Source: Riptortus pedestris
Lineage: Eukaryota; Arthropoda; Insecta; Hemiptera; Alydidae
Assembly (NCBI GenBank): GCA_019009955.1
Contig: CM032228.1
Location: forward strand, 8,525,001-8,589,000
Direction: 5' to 3'
DNA: 64,000 bases
Position numbers and translations under genes: made by a program. The notes under the pieces are model-generated. The model was not told the DNA's origin, made no database searches, and was given only the letters and a program-made list of their open reading frames with translations. Of this stretch, positions 14,721 to 27,607 are shown piece by piece (the first letter of the stretch is position 1; every line of letters starts with the position of its first letter).

Positions 14721-15079
14721 AAAATCTCAATAATCGTTAATGGAAGGTAGTTGTGATGATTTTTTAAAAAAAGAACCGACGCTTTCCAAAGCAGTAGCAT
14801 TTTGTGTGTGTTTGCAATTAAAAAGTCAACTCAGTTAGCAAGCTATTTGGTTGTGTGTTTCATAATGAATCTGACAGCTCCGCGTTACGGCCAGCATTTG
14901 GCGGAAAACCAAACTTTTTAGAACTTGCTTTTCAAAACTTCCATTTTAAACTCTGTTAACGCGAGATTCAAGGCCCAAAGTCACTCTTGAATACATACGA
15001 ACAATACATTTGCTCGAAAATTAAATAAGCGTCATTTGAAAACTGAGTCCGCTCTTAGTAATACTTTTCTTTGGCATCG
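14721..15079. other. Intergenic sequence, no gene seen
   Basis: No supported feature. Confidence 0.4.
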
Positions 15080-15824
15080 TTTGTTTTAATTTCCTTAAGG
15101 ACAAAATATTAACGTAGATTTGAATTAATTTTTCCAGGTGAGGTACCTGATAGTTCAAATAGGAATGAATTGTTGAGCATATCAATATTTCTACGCAAAT
15201 TACTTGCTCCACACATTGTTCCTGGAGAAATGTATAAATCAAAAGTTAATTTAAATAACAAAGTAAATCACTTTTTTTATGTGCATGTTTGTCGAAAAAC
15301 AAATAGACAATGAAATGTCGCGAATTTTCATTTCAGGCCTCCCTTATAACCCCCACTCCCGTTCTAACCTAAAAATTTTAATATAGCTTATAATCATGGA
15401 AGAATTAATGCTAATTGACATACCGAGTTTTGTTAAGTTCGGTTCAATCGTTAGCGCCCAATAAAATAGATGACTCCCTCATTAGTTTATGGTGCATATC
15501 TCGTTTATACTTGGTTAAAAGACAAAAATGAACATCACAAAAGTTACTCAAAATAACAAAATAAACAACTTCTGTCATGCGCATATTTGCGGAAAAATGA
15601 ATAGAAAACGAAATACTGCTATTTTTAAATTCAGGCCTCACTTATAACCCCCACTCCTGTTCGTCCCTTGAAATGATGGTATGGCTTATTATAATGAAGG
15701 AGTTAGTGCTGATACACATACCGAGTTTTATTTAGTTCAATAGAGTCTTTTGTGCCAAATAAAATTTTTCACTTCCGCTGTAGATGTTAGGGTATATCTC
15801 GCTTATAATTGATATAAGAATTTC
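15080..15824 (-). mobile_element. Helitron internal fragment
   Basis: Modules ggcctcccttataaccccca, taacaaaa-type and cattaatt blocks in minus orientation; no terminal hairpin and no 5' end. Confidence 0.6.
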
Positions 15825-16145
15825 CTTTAAGGAAAAGAAGGTATTGAGGTTTTACTCATGACTCGAAGATCGAAAAATGTAGCCAAATATTTATGGATAG
15901 GAGAGAACGAAAATTAATTCCATCAATTCCGTCATGAGTACAACCTCAATAGCTGATTTCCCTTGAGGGAAATATGCTAAAAAAATGACTGTCATTTTAT
16001 AATTCAGCCTCTTTCCGTTGTAGAGATTATTGACTTGTATTGTAAGCTTATTGAACATTCACGGTAGTGTTACCTGTATGTATATTTATCTATTGTAAAT
16101 CTTCGCGTGGAAATTCTGCTTAGTTTACGCAGGCCCTGCGTGACG
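15825..16145. mobile_element. HINE-like end fragments, mixed orientation
   Basis: A plus 5' scrap (about 15825-15912), a minus 5' scrap (15915-15985), and a plus 3' end (about 16025-16145, with GCAGGCCCTGC and gacggactta). Confidence 0.5.
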
Positions 16146-16270
16146 GACTTATGTTTTTTAGCAGATTTTCCTTAGGGGAAATCAGCTATAAAGGTCGTAC
16201 TCATGACGCGATTTTCGAAAAATTTCTTCGATCCTACCCAGGAGATGACGAAAATGGATGGTCCGTTTTT

Positions 16271-16338
<68 letters not shown>

Positions 16339-16771
16339 ATTAGTCTGTTTAACGCTCTAGCGGTGGCAATTTTTGTTTATCGTTAAGAAACTCGATATTT
16401 AACCGTTTTATGTAAAAAGATAGATCAAGTTCGTTAATGGCTGAAGTCGGACAAGAAGCAGGGGGGAGGGGGGGGGATTCTAAGTATCTCCGTTATTATT
16501 CATCGGATCGAAAAATTGTATAGAACTAAACTTATTGCACATTACATTTACTATAAACATTGTTCTATACATTTATTCTCTATCTTGAATATTAACCGAG
16601 ATATTTGCATTTTTATTAAATGTGGGCCCGTAACGGACGAGTGAGTTTCCCGCCAAAAGCTAGTTCGGGCGTTTCCGTAACTGTTCGGCTCGGCTTATGG
16701 AGATTTCCCTATTGTAAAACTCCACGTGGGAAATCTGCTTAGTTTACGCACCCCCTGCGTGACGGACTTTT
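16146..16771 (+). mobile_element. HINE-like element, nearly complete, 626 bp
   Basis: ttttttagcagattttcc ... (TA)n 16273-16340 ... gggaaatctgcttagtttac, GCACCCCCTGCGTGACGGACTTTT. Both subTIRs and the 3' hairpin are visible. Confidence 0.65.
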
Positions 16772-17421
16772 CCTTGTTTCTCAATTATTAGGCGAGTTCT
16801 TGGTACGATCCTGTTTTCAGCCTTCAGTACCCCCCCCCCCCTTTCTCGGTTGTTCATCGAAATATATAATACGCCGAGAGACGAGATAACAAGCGAGTTA
16901 TAGCAGCATGAGCGAAATCTGCTCAGCCTACGCACCACCTCCACGACAGACTCTCCTGTTCTATACATTGTTGAGTTTGAATGTTGAACCAATTATTTGC
17001 AATCCTGTAATTTTATTGTTGTCTCGCTTTAGGTCTACATTGACGTGTTAACCTCGGAATTTAATAACCTACCGGTGGAGGTTGCGTGCTATTTCGAGAA
17101 GTCCCCTTCTCCTGGCATTCAGCAATAATCTTTTTCTCCTTTTGCTTCTCAGCAATTACTATTTGGCAGGTTTGTATCCTTGGCTCCAGTTAGTAATCAG
17201 CTTCATCTTGGGAAGGATCTGCCAATTCAGGGCCTAGTGAGTACTCTTTATATACTCGTAAACAATTCCATCAGGGGAATCCGTTATCCCATCAAGCCGA
17301 TCACGAAAATGAGACCCGATCAAAACTATACTCATAAACAAACTCACATACACACACACACATATATATTTGCCTGTTAACGATCGTAATGTTTGTTCAA
17401 TCATTAACAAATTCGATATAT
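16772..17421. other. Intergenic sequence with a diverged HINE-like 5' part
   Basis: About 17270-17421 (gggaatccgttatccc, cacgaaaatgag, cttgcctgttaacg-like) resembles a decayed copy; a C-run lies at about 16830-16841. No gene seen. Confidence 0.4.
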
Positions 17422-18067
17422 AAAAGTCCGTCACGCAGGGGCTGCTTAAACTAAGCAGATTTCCCATGTGAAGTTTTACAATAGAGAAATCTGCATACTG
17501 GTAGCACAATACCACCGTGATTAAATACAAACGGTAATGAGAAATCTTTCAGTTATTTAAAATAAATTTACAACTGAAACGGCTTTTGAATTGTAAGAAT
17601 AATTTATATTTTAATAACTCAAATTTTAGAAGTCCAAGAACTAAAAAAGGGGGGGGGGGCGGACGAACAGAACGTATTTGCATAAATCTCACAAAGTAAC
17701 GAAGGTAATGTAAGGTTAGAAACGACAGGTAAGGTTAGAAGAAGCTTCCACCTGAGCCGAGTACTGACGGAAATGGCCGACCTAATCCGAACTATACCCG
17801 ACCACAGACTTCATAAAAATGCAAATATCTGGGTTAATATTCAAGATAGAGAATAAATGTATATAACAATATTTATAGTAAATTTAATTTACAATAAGAT
17901 TAACTCTGTACAATGTTTCGATCCGACGTATAGTAACGGAGATATTTCGAATTTTCAAAAATCCTCCCCTCTAACCACCTCCCTCCCACTGTTCTTTTTA
18001 CAGAAAACGACTAAATATCAAGTTTGGTACCGATCAAACAAAAATTGCGACTTCTAGAGCGGTAACA

Positions 18068-18124
<57 letters not shown>

Positions 18125-18231
18125 TTTCGTCATCTACTAGATAGGATCGATGGACATTTGAAGAAAAATTTTGAAAATTCCGTCATGAATACAACCTCAA
18201 TAGCTGATTTCCCTTAAGGGAAATCTGCTAA
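17422..18231 (-). mobile_element. HINE-like element, complete
   Basis: aaaagtccgtcacgcagggg ... (TA)n 18069-18120 ... cccttaagggaaatctgctaaaa. It carries the intermediate-length interior (gaaggtaatgtaaggttag, gaagcttccacctgag). Confidence 0.65.
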
Positions 18232-18627
18232 AAGTCCGTCAGGCAGAGGCTGCGTAAATGATATGCAAAGGATATTCCCATTTTTACAATAGAGAAATTT
18301 CACGAGAGCGGAACAGTTTCGGAAACGGCCGAACTAGCTTTTGACGGAAACTCACGACTAGAACCGAAGTTAGCCGATCTCGGCACACACTTAATAAAAA
18401 TGCAAATATCTCGGTTTGCAATAAGATTGATTCTATACAATTTTTCGATCCGACATATAGTAACGGAGTTATTTGGAATTTTAGAAACTCCTCCCCACAT
18501 AACCCCCCCCCCCCCCCTGGTCTGATTTCACCCATTAACGGACTTGATCATTATTTTTACATAAAACATTTATATAACAAGTTTGGTAACGATCAAGCAA
18601 TAATTGCGACGGCTAGAGCGTTAACAG

Positions 18628-18683
<56 letters not shown>
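18230..18683 (-). mobile_element. HINE-like element, cut by a solo LTR
   Basis: Begins aaaagtccgtcaggcagagg immediately after the previous copy and runs to its (TA)n core, where the LTR starts. Confidence 0.6.
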
Positions 18684-18685
<2 letters not shown>

Positions 18686-19263
18686 TTGCGAGAATTAAAT
18701 ACATGAATAATCCTTTAGAGAGAGAGAGAGAGAGAGTCGCGTATTTGGGAAGTGCGATATAGATCAAAGAAGCCGACAGAGGGTCTAGGACCTACGAAAC
18801 CCGACGTCGAACGGTCCAGCCAATTTCCCTTTGATGTATGCCGACGACCTATATAAAGAACCAGCCAGCCACGAGCGAGTCAGTTTTATTCTCCCCTGTC
18901 TTGATGTTCACATCAGTGCTACAGTGCGACTTAGTGCAGTGCGGTAAAGTGTTTTTATAAGAAGAACAGTGTTGTGCCGTGACTGTAAGTAACAGTTTAG
19001 TGCCGTGTTTAAGACAGTACAGTGCCGTCTTTCTGTGAATTTCAGTGACCGTGAGTGAATTATTGGACTGTGTAATCTGAAGAACAGTGACGCTATCAGT
19101 GGATACTGCGAGTAGTAATTAAGAATAATTACCAAGTGTATTGTGCATTGTGAAATAAATTGTGTAGTGATAAAAACTGTGAAGCTTGCGAGTATTTAAT
19201 TTTTCAATCCAAAAGAACTCTTATTAAAACGTTAATTACTGGTTTTGGTAATAAAACGTAACA
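18684..19263 (+). mobile_element. Solo LTR (family D, copy 1), 580 bp
   Basis: Begins TGTTGCG and ends CGTAACA (imperfect 7-bp inverted pair). A TATA box (CTATATAAAG, near 18848) and a downstream AATAAA-type signal (GAAATAAATT, near 19150) lie in the order expected of U3-R-U5. No primer site or gag follows, so it is a solo LTR. A (GA)n run sits near the 5' end. No clean target duplication: the left flank is a TA repeat. Confidence 0.72.
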
Positions 19264-19565
19264 ATATATGTATGTATGTCAAGACAAAAGATCATATTTG
19301 TTATATGTGTTGGGAATGGGAGCTGGAGTAGTAGGGGGGGGGGGTTTAGAGGTGGGGGAGGGAGTCGAAAATTCAATATATCTCCGTCATTAAGAATCGC
19401 TTCGTACATTACTGACAGTATGGAGTTAGCCTTTGATCAGTGACGACCTCCTCTGCTGAATTAACTAGGATTAACCAGGTAACAGGCAAGGATTAACTTT
19501 CTTTCTAGCTAATCTTGCAAGTCTCTAATAGTAAATGTACTCTACTTTCTTTTAGCAAATTTCCC
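19264..19565. other. Intergenic sequence with a HINE interior scrap
   Basis: At about 19318-19400 a G-run block (tagtaggggggggggg, gaaaattcaatatatctccg) matches the HINE-like interior. Nothing else supported. Confidence 0.4.
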
Positions 19566-19569
19566 TTAA

Positions 19570-20675
19570 CACGTTCAGGACGGACATCAAAAATGTGGTC
19601 TATCCACAAGTACGGCACGGGGTCAATTGACCCCGTACTTACGTCCCTTTTTAATGCGCTACTACAACTCGAAAAATGAACTAAATTGCTATATTCAAAC
19701 ATTTTTTTACTCTTTGGACATCAAAAAATATATGGCAGTCGCAGGCCGTGTTTTCATCAATTTTTTGTTACGTGACTTAGAAATGAATATTTACCTTACA
19801 TTTTTCACCTTGTTGGGAACTGTTTTTCTCCTTTGTGTGATAATTTTGGTGATCAACAAAGGATTTTAATTTTTTTTATACTTTAAAATGGGTGAATATG
19901 ATTTAACTTTAAATTACGACACATTACAATCAAAATTTATTAGTTTATAAAGATAAAATTACAAAACGAGAAAAACAAACTAGGAACTAGGAGATTAGTT
20001 TAAACAAATAATTGGAAAATAAACATAATAAAGAAAAAATATGAATAAACAAATAATTATTTTGTAATTAACAATTCTTCATAATCACAATGGTTAGGAC
20101 ATAGATTTATGGCAGTTGTTGAAGCATTGTAGACAAAGTGACTTCATGTTGCACTCTTCACAATACGTTCTAACTTTTTTGTCTGCTTATTTAGAGGACA
20201 ATATTTTTCTTAATTTTTCGAAACACCCGGAACACTTTTTTAATAAAGCTAAATCCACTAATTGTCGGCCACGTGATTTGCTCATTATACAGATTAATGT
20301 TTCGAAACGACAGCAAAAAGTAAACTGAAATGGGAGGGACGCGTTCTGTCATTTACATAAGCCTTTGTAAATAACAGAACAAGCGGTTCACAGGAAAAGC
20401 ACGGGAAATAACACGGGGCTATATGAGCCCGTGCCGGACTAGAGCCCAAATACCACTCCCCAGGCCGGCACGGGGTCATAAAGCCCCGTGCATTTTTCAA
20501 TGATATACGACGTATTTTTTGGATTTGAAATGCATAAACGTACTATTTTTAATTATATTTACTAGTACAAAGCAAAAACCGTCAAAGTATTTTTTGAACA
20601 TTTATCTTCAAAACCGACCCGTCCTGGGAGACAGTTACGTACGGGGTCAATTGACCCCGTGCCGTCTTTAATGTG
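19570..20675. mobile_element. piggyBac-like element remnant (family 1, copy A), TTAA flanked
   Basis: TTAA at 19566-19569 and 20676-20679; imperfect 14-bp inverted ends (CACGTTCAGGACGG and, inverted, CACATTAAAGACGG). The 20-bp palindrome ACGGGGTCAATTGACCCCGT lies near the left end, with a near-copy at the right; related CACGGGG...CCCCGTG hairpins occur at about 20415 and 20465. On the minus strand (about 20275 to 20095) is a broken piggyBac-type cysteine-rich domain: SRGRQLVDLALLKKCSGC, then RTYCEECNMKSLC and CFNNCH. A second copy is in P450 intron 5. Confidence 0.82.
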
Positions 20676-20750
20676 TTAAGGCAATAATAAACTTATACTA
20701 ACTGACTCCTATCTAAGGACCTACCATACATGAAGCTACTTATTAATACA

Positions 20751-22027
20751 CTACCTCAGATACCCGGCTTCGCCCGGGAATTCATTTGAGACTGAATGGT
20801 GATGGTATTTTATTGGCAAGGCTTTATGTTGCACAATATTTTAACATTTACCCGTCACAGTGTTTGGGGTCTATACCCATCGTTGCTGTGGATTTGTTAA
20901 TAATAAAATTAATTTTTTATGTAAGGCTTCACTGTCCTCCATATTGTCATATTTCCCGTCTCCTGTGCATTATGCAAAGATTTGAATTATTAAGGACAAA
21001 ATATTAACATAGATTTGAATTAATTATTCCAGGTGAGGTACCTGGTAGTTGATATTGTAAAGAATTGTTGTACATATCAATATTTCTACGCGAATTACTT
21101 GCTTCATACATTGTTCCCGAAAAACAAATAGACAATGAAATATCGGGAGTTTTCATTTCAAGCCTCCCTTATAACCCCCACTCCCGTTTGGACCTACAAA
21201 TTTTAATATACCTTAAAATAATGGAAGAATTAATGCTAATTCAAATCCCGAGTTTTGTTAATTTCGGTTCAATCGTTAGTGCCCAAAAAAAATGTTGGCT
21301 TCTGCTTTAGTATTTAGTGTATATCTCGTTTATAATTAGGTATACGAAAAAACTGTGTATAAAAAAAGTTACTCTAAATAACAACATAAAACACTTTTGT
21401 TATGTTCATATTTGCCGAAAAACCAATAGGAAACGAAATATCACTATTTTTAATTGCAAGCCTCCCTTATAACCCCCACTCCTGCCCGTCCCTAGAAATG
21501 TTGGTATGGCTTATTATAATGGAGGCGTTAGTGCTAATACACATACCTAGTTTTATTTAGTTCGGTTGAGTCTTTTTGCCAAATAAAATTGCTCACTTCC
21601 GTTATTGTATTTAGCGTATATCTCGTTTATAATACGTTATACGAAAAAAGTGTATATAACAAAAGTTACTCTAAATTACAAAATAAACAACTTTTGTTAT
21701 GTTCATACTTGCCGAAAAACCAATAGGAAACGAAATAACGCTATTTTTAATTTGAGGCCTCTTTTATAACCCCCACTACTGTTTGTCTTAGAGAATATTA
21801 ATATAGCCTAAAGTCTAAGTTGGGCTAGTAGTAATATACATACCAAGTTTCATAAAATTCGGTTCAGCCGTTTATGCGTGAAAAGGTAACAAACAAACAA
21901 ACAGACATACACTAAAGAAAGAAAATGCAGTTATGGTGTTTATGACATGTGAAACGAAAAGTTATCGTGAAATTTCGCGAAAAAAATCAATGTACAGACA
22001 GAGGTTACAATTTTAAATATATATAGA
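20751..22027 (-). mobile_element. Non-autonomous Helitron, minus orientation
   Basis: 3' end at the left: ctacctcagatacccggctt, with hairpin CCCGG...CCGGG; the usual CTAG has become CTAC. 5' block gtacagacagaggttacaat ends in TATATATAGA (TC on the minus strand) near 22027. Confidence 0.72.
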
Positions 22028-22316
22028 TATAGATAGATAAATAAAAAGCCGAATAACATAAATATCATTTTACCCTTATATTACACAAAAGTGGTATTAC
22101 TTCCCAACGATTAAAATACTTCAATCACGAAATCGAAACACTTTTCTCAGCAGACTCCGATCCGTAAAACATTTGAGCCGTGGCGGGCCGACAGATGGCG
22201 CTGTAAGTTGAGCAGCACCCAGGAACCGCCTTTCCGCAACGTGTTCCTTATCTCAATTGGCCTTTTGTAATATATTCAAAATCATACAAGATTTTATTTT
22301 CATTGTCATGCAAGAC
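22028..22316. other. Intergenic sequence, no gene seen
   Basis: A GC-richer stretch around 22160-22240; no feature supported. Confidence 0.4.
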
Positions 22317-22958
22317 TGTTGTGGAACTACAAACATGAAAGATTGAACAGAGATAGTCACATATTTGGGAAATACGAAAGAGATGAAAGGAGCCGACCGA
22401 TGAAGGACTATTGGCACCCGAAGTGTCTACTGGAGCCGGAACTGTTCTAGGCTATGGGTCTAGTCCCTTCTGGTCATTCTGTTTGATGTTTTCCGACAAG
22501 CTATATAAGGGACTCTGCCCGACCCGAGTTTGTGTTCTCAGCTCTCTTCAAGTGGTCAAAATTCCGCTCAGTGCGGCTTTAGTGAACAGTGCGTTTTAGT
22601 TGCAGTGCAGGTAAAGTGTTCTATGTGAAGGACAGTCTTGTGCCGTTTTTATTTAAAGAACAGTATAGTGCCGTGAAATAGTATGCGGGAGTGCAGTCTT
22701 GGAGAAGATCAGTGCAGTGCCGTGTTTTTGTGAACTTCAGTGATCGTGAGTGAGTTATTGGTCTGTGCAATAAGAAGAACAGTGAAGCTATCAGTGATTA
22801 CTATAAGTAGAAGTTAAGAATAATTAACCAAGTGTGTAGTGCATTGTTAAATAAATTATGCAGTGATAAAAACTCTGAAGCTCATTTGGGTTTAATTTTG
22901 AAATCCAAAAGAACTCTAATAAATAACGTTTATTACTGATTTGGTAATAAACGTAACA
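22317..22958 (+). mobile_element. Solo LTR (family D, copy 2), 642 bp
   Basis: TGTTGTGG ... CGTAACA, TATA box CTATATAAGG at 22501. Shares with copy 1 the region from just upstream of the TATA box to the end (aacagtga.gctatcagtg, caagtgt.t.gtgcattgt), while the upstream U3 part is diverged. No internal region follows. Confidence 0.7.
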
Positions 22959-23027
22959 ATACAATAATCCATTTTTTAGATAGTCATACAATACAATGAT
23001 TCATTCCATTGTTTTACTCGCGTGTCT

Positions 23028-23152
23028 TTTAGCAGATTTCCCTTAAGGGAAATCAGCTATTGGGGTTGTACTCATGACGGAATTTTCGACATTTTTCTTC
23101 AAATGTCCATCGATCCTTCCTAGGAGATGACGAAAATGAGGTCAGTTCAAAA

Positions 23153-23192
<40 letters not shown>

Positions 23193-23282
23193 TATTTGTT
23201 TCCTTCCTATAGTAACCCTATAAGAAGGCCGTTTATTAGTTTCTGCATGTCCCATGCAAGTTAGCATATCACATGCAATACG

Positions 23283-23336
<54 letters not shown>

Positions 23337-23775
23337 TGTTAACGCTCTAGCGGTCGCAATTTTTTAAGTTCGTTAACTGCTAATATCGGACCAGTGGGAG
23401 GGGGGGGGGTTTAGAGGGGATGATTTTCGAACATTCGAAATATCTCCGTTACTATACATATACGGATCGAAAAATTGTACACAATCAATCTTATTGTAAA
23501 TGAAATTTACTATAAATATTGTTCTATACATTTATTCTCTATCTTTAATATTAACCGAGATATTTGCATTTGTATTCTGCGTGTGCTTGGCAGGAGTCGG
23601 CTATGTTCGGGTTTCCGCCGAGAGCTCTGGCGGCCGTTTCCGTAACTATTCGTTCCTTGTGAATAGGTTTAGACGTCTCTTACTACTACAGTTGTTATTA
23701 GGCAGATTTCTCTATTGAAAAACTTTACGTGGGAAATCTGCTTAGTTTACGCAGCCCCTGCGTGACGGACTTTTG
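23028..23775 (+). mobile_element. HINE-like element, complete, with split TA core
   Basis: ttttagcagatttcccttaagg ... two TA tracts (23155-23184 and 23284-23333) separated by a foreign 100 bp ... gggaaatctgcttag, GCAGCCCCTGC hairpin, gacggactttt. Confidence 0.68.
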
Positions 23776-24291
23776 TTTTTATCATATGATAAATACATTG
23801 TACAAATACACGACGCCTTCTTTTACCCAAACCACTGGCGTCCAGCTGATAAGACCGATGGCGACGGTGGCTGCTACAGCTGATCCATCAGTGATGACAC
23901 AACCATCTTCCCTCCACCGGCTGCAAGGCACCTTCTCAACAACCTACCACCATAATATGATAATGTATAAAATCATATACGTAACCCAACATTGTGTATC
24001 TCGTATAGCACACAATCACTATTTGATTAATATTTAATTAATTAAAATAATTGATTAATTAATATACTAAAATAATACTGATTTGGGCTGGCTGACGGAG
24101 GTCCATCATGAAGGGAAGGATAACAAGGTCAAAACACCTTGAATCTTAATGCTTCATTTATTAAGTGCAAAGTACTTTCGGGGCGAACCGTCCCATCTTC
24201 GGTGCTCCGTGACACAACATATTCATTTATGGAATAACATGTAATATAAATAAATAATATACGTCAACTAAAAGGTAAAGTCAAAAAAATA
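23776..24291. other. Unassigned intergenic block
   Basis: Includes a possible Penelope/hammerhead-like motif at about 24164-24212. Otherwise unrecognised and without a gene. Confidence 0.4.
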
Positions 24292-24731
24292 AAAGTCCGT
24301 CACGCAGGGGCAGCGTAAACTAAGCAGATTTCCCACGTGAAGTTTTACAATAGAGAAATTTCACGAGAGCCAAGCAGTCAAGGAAACGGCCGAACTAGCT
24401 TTTGGCGGGAAAGTAACTCTCGTCCGTTAGGCGCCCAGATTTAATAAAAATGCAAATATCTCGGTTAATATTCAAGATAGAGCAAAAATGTATATAACAA
24501 TATTTATAGTAAATTTAATTTGCAATAAGATTGATTCTGTACAATTGTTTGATCCGGTGTATAGTAACGGAGATATTTCGAATTTTCGAAAATCCTCCTC
24601 TAAACCCCCCCTCCCACTGATCTGATTTCAGCCGTTAACGAACTTGATATTTCTTTTTACATAAAACGACTAAATATCGAGTTTGGTAACGATTAAACAA
24701 AAATTGCAAACGCTAGAGCGGTAACAGACAA

Positions 24732-24797
<66 letters not shown>

Positions 24798-24909
24798 TTT
24801 TGAACGGACCTCATTTTCGTCATCTACTAGGTAGGATCGATGGACATTTGAAGAAAAATTTCGAAAATTCCGTCATGAGTACAACCTCAATAGCTGATTT
24901 CCCTTAAGG
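24292..24909 (-). mobile_element. HINE-like element, nearly complete
   Basis: aaaagtccgtcacgcagggg ... (TA)n 24736-24793 ... ctgatttcccttaaggg; the last bases of the 5' end are missing. Confidence 0.66.
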
Positions 24910-25330
24910 GACTTATTTCAAATACAATTTTCTTGATGTGTACAAGTAGCGACTACACTCTTGTGGCATCCTCTGTAATATGTGCACTCCTCTGAATGTT
25001 GGCTAAGACTCTTGGTGAGAATTAGGGCTGGAATGAGTAGTGAATGCGTGAATTACAGAAAAACGCTGTCCTTGAAAACACTTTTCAAGGTTCTCATTCT
25101 TCTAGCCTTCGAACGCTGGGGAGAGTGTTATCTCTGAGATAAGACTCTTGAATATCGTATTGTTATCAGTTAGTACTGCAGCAGCCTCCAAACAGGTAAA
25201 CAACTTTGCTTGATTCTTTAGTCAATTACCTCGGAATGTCTGCAAAAATGCAACCATCCCGAACAAAAAATACGTAGTTTTACAATATCTCAACATCTCA
25301 AATTTCGTAAAGCTAAAAAAAAAAAAATAT
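24910..25330. other. Intergenic sequence, no gene seen
   Basis: No supported feature. Confidence 0.4.
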
Positions 25331-25332
25331 AA

Positions 25333-25910
25333 AGTCCGTCACGCAGGGGCTGCGTAAACTAAACAGATTTCCTACGTGAAGTTTTACAATAGAGAAATTT
25401 CACGAGAGCCGAGCAGTTATTGAAACGGCCGAACTAGCTTTTGGCGGGAAAGTCACTTCTTCCGCTAGCCGCCCAGATTTAATAAACATGCAAATATCTC
25501 GGTTAATATTCAAGATAGAGAATAAATGTATATAACAATATTTATAGTAAATTTAATTTACAATAAGATTGATTCTGTACAATCTTTCGATCCGATTTAG
25601 AGTAACGGAGATATTTCGAAAATTCCCCTGCCTAAACCCCCCCCCCCCTCCCGCTGGTCCGATTTCAGTAATTAATGAACTTGATCTGTCTTTTTACATA
25701 AAACATTTAAATATCGAGTTTGGTAACGATCAAACAAAAATTACGACCGCTAGAGCGTTAACAGACAAATATAAATATATACAGTTTTGAACGGACCTCA
25801 TTTTCGTCATCTACTAAGTAAGATCGGTGGACATTTGAAGAAAAATTTCGAAAACTCCGTCATGAGTACAGCCTCAATAGCTGATTTCCCTTAAGGGAAA
25901 TCTGCTAAAA
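25333..25910 (-). mobile_element. HINE-like element, complete, short core
   Basis: aaagtccgtcacgcagggg ... taaatatatac instead of a long TA tract ... GATTTCCCTTAAGGGAAATC then tgctaaaa. Confidence 0.66.
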
Positions 25911-25964
25911 TTAGGAAACATTTCTCAAGAAACCAACATTCTCAATTTTTTCTTTCTTTTTTTC

Positions 25965-27557
25965 TTTGATTTAAGGCTGAATGGTGATGGTATTTTTTTC
26001 GCAAGGCTTTACTTTGCACAATATTTTGACATTTACCCGTCCCAGTGTTTAGGGTTAATACCCGTTGTTGGCATTTGTTCATAATAAAATTAATTTTTAT
26101 GTAAGACTTCACTGTCCTCCAAATTGTCACATTTCCCGTCTCCTGTGCATTATGCATAGATTTCAGTTATTAAGGACAAAATATTAACATAGATTTGAAT
26201 TAATTTTTCCAGTTGAGGTATCTCATAGTTCAAACTGGAATGAATTGTTGAGCATATTAAAATTTCTACGCAAATTACTTGCTCCACACATTGTTCCTGG
26301 AGAAATCTATAAAACAAAAGTTAATCTAAATATCAAAGTAAACAACTTCTGTTACGTGCATGTTTGTCGAAAAACAAATAGACAATGAAATATCGCGGAT
26401 TTTTATTTCAGGCCTCCCTTATAACCCCCACTCCCGTTCTAACCTAAAAATTTAAATATAGCTTATAATCATGAAAGAATTAATGCTAATTGACATACCG
26501 AGTTTTTTTCAGTTCGGTTTAATCGTTAGAGCCCAATGAAATAGCTGAGTCCCGCTTTAGTTTATAGTGTATATCTCGTTTATACTTTGTTAAAAAACAA
26601 AAAAAAAATGACAAAAGTTACTCTAAATAACAAAATAAACAACTTTTGTTATGTTTATATTTGCTGAAAAACGAATAGAAAACGAAATACCGCTATTTTT
26701 AAATTCAGGCCTTCCTTACAACCCCCACTCCTGCCAGTCCCTAGAAATGTTGGTATGGCTTGTTAAAATGAAAGCGTTAGTGCTAATACACATTCCGAGT
26801 TTTATTTATTTCGGTTGGGTCTTTTGTCCCAAATAAAATTGTTCACTTCCGCTATAGGTTTTAGAGTATATCTCGTTTATAATTAGGTATACGAAAAAAG
26901 TGTATATAACAAAAGTTACTCTAAATAACAACATAAACAACTTTTGTTATGTTCATATTTGCCAAAAAACCAATAGGAAACGAAATATCACTATTTTTAA
27001 TTTCTGGCTTCCGTTATAACCCCTACTCCTGTTCGTCTCAGAGGATATTCATATAGCCTAAAATATAATATGGTTTAGTAGTAATATAAATACCAAGTTT
27101 CATAAAATTCGGTTCAGCCGGAAAAGGTAACAAACAAACGTAACAGAAGTTGTTTATTTTGATATTTAGATTAACTTTTGTTTTATAGATTTCTCCAGGA
27201 ACAATGTGTGGAGCAAGTAATTTGCGTAGAAATTTTAATATGCTCAACAATTCATTCCAATTTGACCTATGAGGTACCTCACCTGGAAAAATTAATTCAA
27301 ATCTATGTTAATATTTTGTCTTTAATAACTGAAATCTATGCATAATGCACAGGAGACGGGAAATATGACAATTTGGAGGACAGTGAAGTCTTACATAAAA
27401 ATTAATTTTCTTATTAACAAATGCCAACAACGGGTATTAACCCTAAACACTGGAACGGGTAAATGTCAAAATATTGTGCAAAATAAAGCCTTCCCGAAAA
27501 AATACCATCACCATTCAGCCTCAAACCAATCCCCGGGCGAAGCCGGGTATCTGAGCT
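25965..27557. mobile_element. Two Helitron pieces joined head to head
   Basis: Left part minus (to about 27138, ending ggttcagccggaaaagg), right part plus (from about 27139), ending in CCCGGGCGAAGCCGGG and a degraded CTAT in place of CTAG. Both 3' sides face outward; the left hairpin is missing. Confidence 0.6.
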
Positions 27558-27573
27558 ATTATATATATATATA

Positions 27574-27607
<34 letters not shown>

